Shown one piece after another: positions 45,573-54,116 of a stretch of 64,000 bases of DNA (its first letter is position 1; each line of letters starts with the position of its first letter). The notes beneath the pieces are model-generated. The model saw only the letters and a program-made list of their open reading frames with translations. It was not told the origin of the DNA and searched no databases. Made by a program: the position numbers and the translations under genes. Origin of the DNA: JALYNX01 sp963749415 (GTDB lineage: Bacteria > Actinomycetota > Acidimicrobiia > Spongiisociales > ZC4RG35); assembly GCA_963749415.1 (NCBI GenBank), contig CAVVMG010000001.1, positions 434,001 to 498,000 of the forward strand, read 5' to 3'.

Positions 45573-45605
45573 CGCTCTTTCCTAAGCCTCAATCTGAGTC
45601 AAGTC

Positions 45606-45682
45606 TGGCAGGGGCGGAGGGACTCGAACCCCCATCCTCCGGTTTTGGAGACCGGCGCTCTACCAATTCGAGCTACACCCCT
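45606..45682 (-). tRNA. tRNA-Trp (anticodon CCA)
   Basis: Minus strand AGGGGTGTAGCTCGAATTGG... cloverleaf with acceptor AGGGGTG/CGCCCCT, anticodon loop CTCCAAA (anticodon CCA), T-arm GTTCGAGTC and an encoded CCA tail. The tRNA-Trp, secE, nusG order is common in bacteria. Confidence 0.95.
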
Positions 45683-45762
45683 AGGGGGTTCGCGGGATGG
45701 GGAAAGTATACGGTGAAGCTCGAGGTGTGGAAACTCGGTCCGGGGACTGCGCGGACTCTCCT

Positions 45763-46159
45763 TCAAACCGGACCAAGTAGGTCCCATCGATTGCCGGCGA
45801 TGTCGGTGAATACGGCAACCCGCCCATAGTCCTCCGTACGTGGCTCCGTCACGAAACCCACCCCTGCGGCCATCATCCGGTTGTAGCTCGCCTCGAAATC
45901 GTCGACCCGGAGGAAGAAGCCGACACGTCCTCCAGCCTGGTTACCAACCGCGAGCCCCTGTTGATCGCCATCGGCACGGGCGAGCAGGATCCCCGTCTCT
46001 GCGCCACGGGGTCGCACCACCACCCAACGCTTTGGTCGGCCATCGTTGGTGACGCGAGGGCGAGTCCTCCACGAGCTCGAATCCGAGCATCCCCACAAAG
46101 AATTCGATCGCCGGGTCATAGTCCTCGACGACGATGGTGACCAAGTCAAGGACCGCCAT
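45763..46159 (-). pseudogene. VOC/glyoxalase-family protein, frameshifted
   Basis: Starts MAVLDLVTIVVEDYDPAIEFFVGMLGFELVEDS, a first beta-alpha-beta unit of the vicinal-oxygen-chelate fold. It continues in another frame as VTNDGRPKRWVVVRPRG...GGRVGFFLRVDDFEASYNRM...GRVAVFTDIAGNRWDLL. Removing one base near 46055 joins the halves into about 131 residues, the usual single-module VOC length. Typical members bind a metal and act as dioxygenases, glyoxalases or resistance proteins; substrate unknown. Confidence 0.72.
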
Positions 46160-46205
46160 CGAAGGAGTCTGGCATGCGAAGAATGCGCGGACAGGAGATG
46201 ATCTC

Positions 46206-47168
46206 CTAGCCGGGGATATAGCGCCGGCGCAGAGCCGTGATCACCTTCGGCGGAAGCTGATTCGAGTCCAGGATCCTCTCGACCGTCATAGCAGTAAAGG
46301 TCGACCGATCGATCAGCAGGCTCTCGTACCTCGGACATGCTTCGGCGAAGTCCGGGCTCCCTGCGGGGTGAATCACCACGTATCGGCCCCACGCCCACTG
46401 ACCACTCGGATGTTGCAGCATGGAAAGCAACAGCAGATGCCGGAGCCACATCTCGAGGAGGTCACTGCGGCGATTGACTGAGTCGATGGCTCCGGGTGCG
46501 AAGGCGCCCGACCTCTTGGCGATCCCGCCGTAGTGCTCCTCCCGGATTGGCTTCGGGGTCTCGGGTTTGATGCGCTGGTGGTAATTGACATTGACGCCAA
46601 CGATCCCCTTGGTGCCATCCCCTATGTCGAGTATGAACGCTGCCTCGAAATCGCTGAGGTTTCCCAGATACAGGTGATCGAATCGACCAGGCGAGTGAGC
46701 AAACAGGACATCGGACACTCTGCCGCGCGCATCCGGCCACCATTCGTGAACGGCTGTGTCAGCCAGGTCGAGGTCGGCGGCCAGGTTTCCGAACAGGTTG
46801 AAGGCCATCGCCGGTGACCAGAGGAGGTCGGCCCAGAAGCGCTGGTGGTCGAAGCTCTGGTGCGGTTCGATGAACGAGGTCCGAGCCCTCGCGGCCTCGA
46901 GCGCTTGCTTGGTGATGAAGTTGGCGCCGGTCTCACGGGCGTAATCGAGTGGGAGGTGATTCCCAACGAGTCGCTTGGGTTTCTCGCCGGACTTGGGAGC
47001 GATCGGCTGGGTTCCGATTGGATGGCCATTTGCCTCCCGCCATTGCGCCTGGTGGTAGCGAAGTCCCCGGCGGAACTCGGTCATCGCCGGCCGTCCCGGA
47101 ACCCGGTCGGCGGCATCCCACCAGCAGTGCGCTGCCTCTAGGTCCTCCCTGGACAGGGGCTGACTCAT
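46206..47168 (-). CDS. Putative restriction-endonuclease-like protein (PGN_0703-type)
   Basis: 320 residues from ATG 47168 (MSQPLSREDLEAAHCWWD). The core FGNLAADLDLADTAVHEWWPD, FDHLYLGNLSDFEAAFILD and KGIVGVNVNYHQRIKPE could supply the D, E and K of a PD-(D/E)XK nuclease fold. I recall similar sequences labelled PGN_0703-family putative restriction endonucleases. No methyltransferase gene is adjacent, so a stand-alone nuclease role is unproven. Sits in the accessory block between the maoC and secE regions. Confidence 0.5.
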   Translation of the reverse strand: MSQPLSREDLEAAHCWWDAADRVPGRPAMTEFRRGLRYHQAQWREANGHPIGTQPIAPKSGEKPKRLVGNHLPLDYARETGANFITKQALEAARARTSFIEPHQSFDHQRFWADLLWSPAMAFNLFGNLAADLDLADTAVHEWWPDARGRVSDVLFAHSPGRFDHLYLGNLSDFEAAFILDIGDGTKGIVGVNVNYHQRIKPETPKPIREEHYGGIAKRSGAFAPGAIDSVNRRSDLLEMWLRHLLLLSMLQHPSGQWAWGRYVVIHPAGSPDFAEACPRYESLLIDRSTFTAMTVERILDSNQLPPKVITALRRRYIPG

Positions 47169-47274
47169 AGTCGGGGAGCGTACGACCAGAGAACGAGCGC
47201 TGATCACGGAACCAAGGATTGAGTGTGCTCTGGGGAAGCCGTGCCGGTCCTTGAAGCGGGCAGACTGCCCACCG

Positions 47275-48086
47275 ATGCCAGTCATCAACCTCAACGGGAC
47301 GCCACTCGGATATCAAATCGACGGGACCGGCACGCCTGTTGTCCTCCTCCATGGGTCGTGGACCGATCGCAGGACCTGGGGTCCCCTGATCCCCTACCTC
47401 ACATCATCGTTTCAAGTAGTGAGCTACGACCTCCGGGGCCATGGCGAGAGCACCGGCGACTCCAACGGTGCGACGGTGCACGACGACATCGCCGACCTTG
47501 CCGTCCTCGTCGAGCACCTCGGGATCCATCCGACACACGTCGTCGCCAACTCCTATGGGTCCAACATCGCCCTCCGCTTCGCGGCGGCCCACCCCGATCT
47601 GGTGTCGAGGCTGGTGTGTCACGAGCCCGGGCTCTTCGACCTCCTGGAATCCACAGCCGCCGGTGCCGGGATCGCGGCGCGGGAATGGGAAGCGTTTGAG
47701 AGGTTGGCAAGTGATGCTCCAAGAGGTGCGACTTCCGGGCGGCCGCAGAGTGGTATGTCGACCACGAGTTCGGCCCGGGGACATTCGAATCGTTCGACGA
47801 TGCCGCTCGGAACCGGATGCTCCACAACACACACACGGTGCTCCGGGAAATCGAAGATCCCGACTCCCATCGCACGGATATCGCGGCACTCAGGGGATTG
47901 AGAACGCCGGTGCTCTTCACCCAGGGGGAGGACACTGCTGATTGGGTCGACGGGGTGATCGAAGAGCTACTGAAGATTCTCCCGGAGGCTGAGCGACGCG
48001 TGATCGCCGGCGCCGGGCACTTCCCCTATCGCACCCACGCCGAGGAGTACGCGGAAATCATCGAGGAGTTCCTCCTCAATCGATGA
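47275..48086 (+). pseudogene. Alpha/beta-hydrolase, frameshifted
   Basis: Opens with an alpha/beta-hydrolase N-terminus: LHGSWTDRRTW (oxyanion loop), YDLRGHGEST and the nucleophile elbow ANSYGSNIAL. After about 47728 the frame must change to continue as AAEWYVDHEFGPGTFESFDDAARNRMLHN, with VLFTQGEDTADWV and the catalytic His in VIAGAGHFPYRTH. Here the fix is one missing base, unlike the other breaks in the window. About 270 residues when restored. Substrate unknown. Overlaps the convergent cyclase by 11 bp. Confidence 0.72.
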
Positions 48087-48731
48087 TGGCGAACGCGCGC
48101 ACCGGGAAGGTCCCCAGCCCAATGACCTTCGGTGGTACCGCAAAGAACCGGAACTGTGTCGCCGACCAGGCGATCGAGGCCGGTGAGGTGCTCCACCACC
48201 GGGATCCCCGCCTCGAGCAGACCGGTGTGGGCCGGCCGCGCCCCGCCCCTGGTGTCGTCGATGTTCACCGAATCGATGCCGACCAGGGCGACGCCGCCCG
48301 CCACCAGCGCCTCCACGAGGCCCGCGGTGACGAACGAGTGGTCCGGGTTGCCGTAGTCATCTGTGCGCCAATGCCGGTCCCACCCGGTGGCGAACAGGAC
48401 CGCGCGGCCTTCGACTTCCACGCCCTCGATGTCGCCGGCCATCAGCTCCGGCCCGGACGTTATTCACCACCACTCCGGGTAAGTCGGCAACCAGGTCCAA
48501 AGAGAGCCCGGCCAGGTCGAAACCATCTTCGAAGCGATGGAAGGGGACATCGAGGTAGGTGCCGGTGTTGGCCACCATGTCGATCCGCCCGATGCTGAAG
48601 GTCGTGCCCTCGTCGTAGCGACTGACCGAGTCGGCGCGTGACAGGTGCTCGCTGATCACCGGCCCGGGCAGGCCGGGATAAGTGATCATCCCGTCCTCGA
48701 TGGGGTGAGAGAGGTCGATGAGTTGGGGCAT
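48076..48731 (-). pseudogene. Cyclase-family (kynurenine formamidase-like) hydrolase, two frameshifts
   Basis: N-terminus LIDLSHPIEDGMITYPGLPGP and the metal-site segment NTGTYLDVPFHRFEDG match the putative cyclase/kynurenine formamidase family. The middle (VEGRAVLFATGWDRHW, GIDSVNIDDT, HTGLLEAGIPVVEHLTGLD) follows one extra base near 48463. The C-terminal RFFAVPPKVIGLGTFPVRAFAIID follows another near 48150. With both removed the protein is about 218 residues, full length. Metal-dependent amide or ester hydrolase; substrate unknown. Confidence 0.72.
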
Positions 48732-48759
48732 GCCCTGAGGGTATCCATACCGTGGCTGA

Positions 48760-49092
48760 TCAGCTCTGGGCGCGGGGTCGCAATCTCCAGATGAGGACGG
48801 CAGCGGCCATGGAGAGCACCGCTGCGGTTAGGGCAAGCGGCTTCCTCCACGACCGAGCGATGGCGAGGTCACCTTCCAGCGAAGACATGACTCGCCACTC
48901 AAGGTCGAGTGGGGCGCTGAAGGTCTCGGCCGACATCAGCGTCAGCTCTCGGGCTGTCCGACTCATGGCGACATGGCGCGCCTGACAGCGGAGGCAGGAG
49001 TCGGTGTGGGCTCGAAACGGCCGGCTCACCGGGGTCTCGTCGACGGCACTGTTGGCCACGAAGGGCGCGGCCAGCTCACAGACCACCCTCAT
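48760..49092 (-). CDS. Zinc-binding anti-sigma factor, membrane-anchored
   Basis: 110 residues from ATG 49092, overlapping the ECF sigma stop by 4 bp. The AHTDSCLRCQARH segment gives the H-x3-C-x2-C zinc motif of ZAS anti-sigma domains, and a transmembrane helix (ALTAAVLSMAAAVLIWRL) lies near the C-terminus with almost no outside domain. It should hold the adjacent sigma factor inactive; the redox-type Cys pair suggests, but does not prove, oxidative control. Confidence 0.8.
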   Translation of the reverse strand: MRVVCELAAPFVANSAVDETPVSRPFRAHTDSCLRCQARHVAMSRTARELTLMSAETFSAPLDLEWRVMSSLEGDLAIARSWRKPLALTAAVLSMAAAVLIWRLRPRAQS

Positions 49093-49664
49093 GAGCCCTC
49101 CAGATGGCGGGCGAGGCGGGCCCGGGCACGATGGAGGCGGACCTTGGCTGCCGTCACCGAAATCCCCATCGCCTCGGCGATCTCCGCATGTGACCAGTCG
49201 TAGACGTCTTTCAGGATCACCACCTGCCGCTGCGACTCGGGCAGCGACTCCAGGGCCAGGCGCAGCCGGCCTCTCAGCTCCAGGATCTCGCCGGCGACTT
49301 CGGGATGCTCGGCCGTGTAGGGGGCGGCGACCTCTGCCAGTTCGTCGAGGGATGCGCCCGAGTGGCGTCGGGCCCGCTTCTTCTGGGTCCAGGCGGTGTT
49401 CACCGTTATCCGGTGCAGCCATGTGGAAAAGGCGGCATCACCACGGAAGTTGGGTAGCGCCCGCCAGGCCCGGATCATGGTCTCCTGGGCCACGTCGGCC
49501 GCCAGATGGGGGTCTCCGACCAGTCTGCGTGCCAGGGTGTACACCTCGTTCCCATGTTCCCGGACCAGGGCTGCGAAGGCCGACCGATCCCCCTTCTGCG
49601 CCCTGGCGATGAGCTGCGATTCTCTCTCCTTTTCGACCCTCGGCAGATCGGGCTGGTTACTCAC
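49089..49664 (-). CDS. ECF RNA polymerase sigma factor
   Basis: 191 residues from GTG 49664. Region 2: AFAALVREHGNEVYTLARRLVGDPHLAADVAQETMIRAWRALPNFRGDAAFSTWLHRITVN. Region 4: LPESQRQVVILKDVYDWSHAEIAEAMGISVTAAKVRLHRARARL. Regions 1 and 3 are absent, as expected of extracytoplasmic-function sigmas; SigE/RpoE-like. Cognate anti-sigma follows with an ATGA overlap. Its start overlaps the maoC 3' end by 8 bp. Confidence 0.92.
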   Translation of the reverse strand: MSNQPDLPRVEKERESQLIARAQKGDRSAFAALVREHGNEVYTLARRLVGDPHLAADVAQETMIRAWRALPNFRGDAAFSTWLHRITVNTAWTQKKRARRHSGASLDELAEVAAPYTAEHPEVAGEILELRGRLRLALESLPESQRQVVILKDVYDWSHAEIAEAMGISVTAAKVRLHRARARLARHLEGS

Positions 49665-50449
49665 CAGAGAGCCTGATCGCGGCGCTGACGAACTCGGTGT
49701 CTCCCCGGGAAATGACCACGGATGCGTTTCCCTCCGATTCCTCCACCATCGACGTCGGCGGGCGTAGCCGGGGACAAGGGATTGCGAAACCGCACCCGGG
49801 CCGACTGCAACGGGCGATCCCCGTCGCGTAGGCGTGAAGCGGCTGCAAAGGCCCATGAGGCCTGGAGCAGGCCGTGGACGACCACTCCCGGGACACCGGC
49901 ATTCACGGCTGCGTCGTGGTCCCAATGGATCGGATTCCAGTCACGGGTCGCCGCCGCATAGCGAACCAGGTCGGCCCGGGAAGCGCTGACCTGTCCCGGG
50001 CCCGGATTGCCATCGTCGAGCGCGCCCGGCTCGACGGACTCTTCGCCACCTGTCACCGCGGTCGACTCGCCGGAAAGGAGGAACATCGCCGTGCCCGCGG
50101 CAACCGGCCCGTCCGCACTCCCGACACCCAGGTCGAAGTTGACGAAGCTCACCCCGCCGCGCTCCCGGACGCGGGAGACCTTGCCCTCCACCTGGAGGTC
50201 GGTCTCCATGTCGAAGGGGCGGTGCCATTCGAAGGTTTGCTCCCCATGGATGACAGAGCGATCGGAGAGCTCGGCCAACAGGTCGGACGCGACTACGAAC
50301 AACGCCGCGGAGACGAACCCGGGTGGGGCGGCCCCCACCCACCGCTGCGGGTCGTCACCGGTGACGCCCACGAAGTCACTCACGTTCTCCAGACACACCC
50401 GAAACGGACGCGGACCAAAGACATGGTCGACCAAGGAGGACGGATCCAT
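49657..50449 (-). pseudogene. MaoC-like (R)-hydratase with two hot-dog halves, frameshifted near its end
   Basis: The N-terminal half (FRVCLENVSDFVGVTGDDPQRW, HGEQTFEWHRP) resembles the MaoC_dehydrat_N domain. The C-terminal half has the hydratase motif YAAATRDWNPIHWDHDAA...GVPGVVVHGLLQ with the catalytic Asp/His. Near 49748 one extra base shifts the frame; without it the protein ends VEESEGNASVVISRGDTEFVSAAIRLSGE at 49657. Position beside rpmG matches mycobacterial hadABC, which encode 3-hydroxyacyl-ACP dehydratases, so a fatty-acid elongation role is plausible. Confidence 0.75.
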
Positions 50450-50471
50450 CCCGGGAACGGTAACTGTGCCC

Positions 50472-50633
50472 CTAGCGGGTTTCGCGGTGAGCGGTGTGCT
50501 GCCGGCACCACCGGCAGTACTTCTTGAGCTCGAGACGGTCCTGAGTGTTCGACTTGTTCTTCGTGGTCACGTAGTTGCGACGCTTGCACTCGGTACAGGC
50601 GAGCGTCACAGGTGGCCGTTTGTCACTTGGCAT
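50472..50633 (-). CDS. rpmG: Ribosomal protein L33
   Basis: 53 residues: MPSDKRPPVTLACTECKRRN, TKNKSNTQDRLELKKYC and RWCRQHTAHRETR. The two Cys pairs (CTEC and CRWC) make this a zinc-ribbon type L33. Begins 7 bp after the tuf stop and is probably co-transcribed with it. Actinobacteria commonly have rpmG next to tRNA-Thr/tRNA-Met. Confidence 0.93.
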   Translation of the reverse strand: MPSDKRPPVTLACTECKRRNYVTTKNKSNTQDRLELKKYCRWCRQHTAHRETR

Positions 50634-50640
50634 CAAACAC

Positions 50641-51831
50641 CTACTTGAGGATCTTTATGACTCGGCCGGCGCCGACGGTGCGGCCGCCTTCTCGGATGGC
50701 GAAGCGGAGGCCTTCGTCCATGGCGATCGGTGCGATCAGTTCCACGTTCATCTCCGTGTTGTCCCCCGGCATCACCATCTGGGTCCCCTCAGGCAATTGG
50801 ATGGAACCAGTGACATCAGTGGTCCGAAAGTAGAACTGGGGCCGGTAACCAGGAAAGAACGGGTTGTGTCGACCCCCCTCCTCCTTGGTCAGGACATAAA
50901 CCTGAGCTTCGAAATCGGTATGGGGAGTGATCGAACCCGGCTTGGCCAGGACCTGACCCCGCTCCACCTCATCCTTACCCACCCCACGCAACAAAACCCC
51001 GACATTGTCCCCAGCCCGACCCTCATCGAGAAGCTTGCGGAACATTTCGATCCCCGTGGCCACCGTCTTATGAGTAGGACGGATCCCCACGATCTCCACC
51101 TCCTCATTCACCTTGAGGATCCCCTGTTCCACCCGACCCGTCACCACCGTCCCCCGACCAGTAATCGAAAACACGTCCTCGATCGACATGAGGAACGGCT
51201 TGTCAGTATCCCGGTCCGGTTCCGGCACATAAGTATCCACCGCACCCATCAACTCCATGATCTGATCCGAAGCCTCACCATCCCCATCCAACGCCTTCAA
51301 CGCGCTCCCCCGGACCACAGGAACCTCATCCCCCGGAAACTCATATTCAGTCAACAAATCCCGGACCTCGAGCTCCACCAGATCCAAAAGCTCCGGATCA
51401 TCCACCATGTCCACCTTGTTCAGAAAAACCACAATCGAAGGCACCCCCACCTGACGAGCCAACAACACATGCTCCCGAGTCTGAGGCATCGGACCATCCG
51501 CCGCCGACACCACCAGGATCGCCCCATCCACCTGCGCCGCCCCCGTAATCATGTTCTTGATGTAATCAGCATGACCCGGCATATCCACATGGGCGTAATG
51601 ACGAGCCGCCGTCTCATACTCGACATGAGCAATCTGAATCGTGATCCCCCGCTCCCGCTCCTCAGGCGCCTTATCAATCTGATCAAACGACGTCAACTGA
51701 TTCGAACCCCCAACCCGCTCCGCCAACACCCGCGTAATCGCCGCCGTCAACGTCGTCTTCCCATGATCAATATGACCCATCGTCCCCACATTCACATGCG
51801 GCTTCGTACGCTCAAACTTCGCCTTCGCCAT
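50641..51831 (-). CDS. tuf: Translation elongation factor Tu
   Basis: 396 residues. G1 GHIDHGKTT, switch region RGITI, G3 DMPGHADYIKNM, G4 NKVDM and the C-terminal beta-barrels are all present. Delivers aminoacyl-tRNA to the ribosome. Placed directly downstream of three tRNA genes, the tufB-type location known from E. coli. Codon use is anomalous: the first 62 codons end only in G or T, while the last 60 or so use the C-ending codons typical of the neighbours. Confidence 0.98.
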   Translation of the reverse strand: MAKAKFERTKPHVNVGTMGHIDHGKTTLTAAITRVLAERVGGSNQLTSFDQIDKAPEERERGITIQIAHVEYETAARHYAHVDMPGHADYIKNMITGAAQVDGAILVVSAADGPMPQTREHVLLARQVGVPSIVVFLNKVDMVDDPELLDLVELEVRDLLTEYEFPGDEVPVVRGSALKALDGDGEASDQIMELMGAVDTYVPEPDRDTDKPFLMSIEDVFSITGRGTVVTGRVEQGILKVNEEVEIVGIRPTHKTVATGIEMFRKLLDEGRAGDNVGVLLRGVGKDEVERGQVLAKPGSITPHTDFEAQVYVLTKEEGGRHNPFFPGYRPQFYFRTTDVTGSIQLPEGTQMVMPGDNTEMNVELIAPIAMDEGLRFAIREGGRTVGAGRVIKILK

Positions 51832-51895
51832 CGTCGGCTCCTGTTCCTTTCCTAGTCCCTCTCGCCCGACGCAGGCTAGGCGTCGGCATCGGATG

Positions 51896-51969
51896 TAGCG
51901 GCGGGCAGACTCGAACTGCCGACCTCTCGATTATGAGTCGAGCGCTCTCACCTACTGAGCTACGCCGCC
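51896..51969 (-). tRNA. tRNA-Met (anticodon CAT)
   Basis: Minus strand GGCGGCGTAGCTCAGTAGG..., anticodon loop CTCATAA, T-arm GTTCGAGTC, acceptor closed by CGCCGCT with a G-U first pair. No encoded CCA. Elongator type, since the first acceptor pair is not the C-A mismatch of initiators. Confidence 0.92.
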
Positions 51970-51997
51970 TCAGACGGCCGACGGTTCGGCCGTATCG

Positions 51998-52070
51998 AGC
52001 CCCCTTCCGGATTTGAACCGAAGACCTCTTCCTTACCATGGAAGCGCTCTACCGACTGAGCTAAGGGGGC
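51998..52070 (-). tRNA. tRNA-Thr (anticodon GGT)
   Basis: Minus strand GCCCCCTTAGCTCAGTCGG..., anticodon stem CTTCC/GGAAG with loop ATGGTAA, T-arm GTTCAAATC, acceptor GCCCCCT/AGGGGGC. No encoded CCA. Confidence 0.92.
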
Positions 52071-52096
52071 AGATTGTCAGAAGCCCGAGGGCCCGG

Positions 52097-52179
52097 TGCC
52101 GGGAGAAGGATTCGAACCTCCGTAGGCGTCAGCCGGCAGATTTACAGTCTGCTCCCTTTGGCCGCTCGGGCATCCCGGC
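52097..52179 (-). tRNA. tRNA-Tyr (anticodon GTA)
   Basis: Minus strand GCCGGGATGCCCGAGCGG..., anticodon loop CTGTAAA, long variable arm of class II tRNA, T-arm GTTCGAATC, acceptor GCCGGGA/TCTCCCGGC. First of the three tRNA genes ahead of tuf. Confidence 0.92.
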
Positions 52180-52361
52180 ATGCCGAACACACGCTGCAAC
52201 CAGGCATGGTCCGGGATGCGTGATGTTAGCTATGCACCCAATGTGCGCCAGTTCCGGGTATCGGCTCTTCTCACTGGCAGAGGAGCGAAATCGGGTTAGC
52301 CTTCGGCGTCGGAGGACTCGGGGAGGCCAGCGTCGAACAGAACGCCGTCTATCAACCCACT

Positions 52362-54116
52362 TTGCTGCAAGCCGCGAACCGCTATCGGATTTTGGTCGCG
52401 GTCACTGCGATCGCTTTCGGCATCCTTGCTTATCTGACTTCGAGTCTGGTTTTCAATACCTGGGTCGCAACCTCGTCCGTGCTGATCGAGGACCCCGCGA
52501 CCTCACAGGTGTTCGCTACCCCCGGTGTCACCAACCCACAGCGTTACCTGGCAACACAGGTGGCGATACTCGAGACATCGGATATGGCCGAAGCCGTCCA
52601 GGACATGGTGGGAGAGGCGGACCCCTTGACGATCAGCGAGATCCTCGGAGCTCGAGAGATCGTCAGCAACGTCGACACGGATCTCATCGAGATCGAGTTT
52701 GTCGACAAGGAACCGGACCGCGCCATTGCCTACGCCAACGCCTACCTGGGCTCCTACGAGGCCTATCGGCAGACGACCACGCAAGGCGCGTTCGAGACGG
52801 CAATCTCAGGGCTGGATGTGTCGATTGCCGCGCTGGATGACGAACTCGATCTAATCCTCGAGGACATCGGCAACCTGTCGACAGTTGAAGGTGGCGAAGG
52901 ACTCGAATCGGAACTCGTGGCCGCGATCAACGAGTTCCTCGAGGCCGGCGCGGACTCTGACACGGCTGCTCGGTTCGAAACGATCCTGACCCAACTTCAG
53001 ACACTCCAGGTGATCCGAGCGCTCGAGGCCCAGAACACCGATGTCTCTTTGCTGCTCGAAACCAGACGTGACCTCATGGATCGGAGGTCACAGCTGGTGG
53101 TTCGGAGGGATCAACTCCAAGTCGATTCGGCCCTTGCGTCGACCGGAGTCGTGGCCTCATCAGAAGCGACTGACGCGGCAAGGGTGCTGGGAACCTTGCG
53201 TGTCGTCTTCTTCGGGGTCATCCTCGGTGTCTTGCTCGGGGTCGGCCTTGCCTACCTTCTGGCCCAGCGGAACCGCCTGTTCGGACACCGCAATGAGCCT
53301 GAGGGGATTCTGGGCATCCCGTTGCTCGGTGAGATTCCCCGTCTCGAAGACCTCGATAGCGCGGACCGCATCCCCGCCCTCACCAGCCCAACTACTCCGG
53401 GTGCGGAGGCATTCCGGTTCGCAGCCAACGCCATGGTCGCCAGGATGAACCAGTTGCAGACTGCCTCCGGGGCTCCGATAAGGGCGGTCGTGGTCACGTC
53501 CGCTGTCCAGGGCGAAGGCAAGACGATATCGACGATCAACACTGCCTTCTCGGTTGCCACCAGTGGGAGATCGGTTCTCGTGATCGACGCCGACTTCGGA
53601 GATCGCGCCTTGAGCAGGATGCTCGTTGGAGAAGCGTGGATCGAGGAACAATTCCCCGGCCGCCCGTCGAGTATCCAAGGGATCACCGACGTCGTCGAGC
53701 GTGGCGCTGACATCCGCGATGTTCTGATCCCGATAACCGATAGGTACGGACATCAAGTGGATGTCCTGACACGGGGCACCATGGAAGTTGCAGCCACCGA
53801 CATCTTCAACTCCGAGGGGATAAACGCACTGTTCGATCAGATCAAGTCGGACTACGACTACATCCTGATCGACACTCCTCCCCTCCTTCAGGTTTCCTAT
53901 TCGACCGCGGTGGTGCGCCTTGCCGACGCGGTGGTCACGGTCATCCCGCATCAGAGCGCGGTATCGACCCAGAGGGAGCTGTCGGACCGGCTCAGGCTGC
54001 TCGGCGCCCAGGTCATCGGATACATCTACAACAAGGCGCCCGCTCGAGCGGAGATGCTCGAACGGCCAGGGTCCTTGAGGGACCCACTTGGCACCGGGCC
54101 GCGTTCGTCCGACTGA
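52362..54116 (+). CDS. Polysaccharide co-polymerase with BY-kinase domain (Wzz/Wzc-like)
   Basis: 584 residues. N-terminal Wzz domain with TM helix 1 (ILVAVTAIAFGILAYLTSSLVF), a long periplasmic helical region, TM helix 2 (VVFFGVILGVLLGVGLAYLLAQ), then a cytoplasmic BY-kinase: Walker A SAVQGEGKTISTIN, Walker A' VLVIDADFGDR, Walker B YDYILIDTPPL. The C-terminus has no tyrosine cluster. The coding pattern continues upstream to about 52323 (EASVEQNAVYQPT), where GGGGAGG at 52320-52326 precedes a GTC codon at 52332 rather than a normal start; TTG 52362 lacks a ribosome site. Heads the surface-polysaccharide cluster. Confidence 0.85.
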   Translation: MLQAANRYRILVAVTAIAFGILAYLTSSLVFNTWVATSSVLIEDPATSQVFATPGVTNPQRYLATQVAILETSDMAEAVQDMVGEADPLTISEILGAREIVSNVDTDLIEIEFVDKEPDRAIAYANAYLGSYEAYRQTTTQGAFETAISGLDVSIAALDDELDLILEDIGNLSTVEGGEGLESELVAAINEFLEAGADSDTAARFETILTQLQTLQVIRALEAQNTDVSLLLETRRDLMDRRSQLVVRRDQLQVDSALASTGVVASSEATDAARVLGTLRVVFFGVILGVLLGVGLAYLLAQRNRLFGHRNEPEGILGIPLLGEIPRLEDLDSADRIPALTSPTTPGAEAFRFAANAMVARMNQLQTASGAPIRAVVVTSAVQGEGKTISTINTAFSVATSGRSVLVIDADFGDRALSRMLVGEAWIEEQFPGRPSSIQGITDVVERGADIRDVLIPITDRYGHQVDVLTRGTMEVAATDIFNSEGINALFDQIKSDYDYILIDTPPLLQVSYSTAVVRLADAVVTVIPHQSAVSTQRELSDRLRLLGAQVIGYIYNKAPARAEMLERPGSLRDPLGTGPRSSD

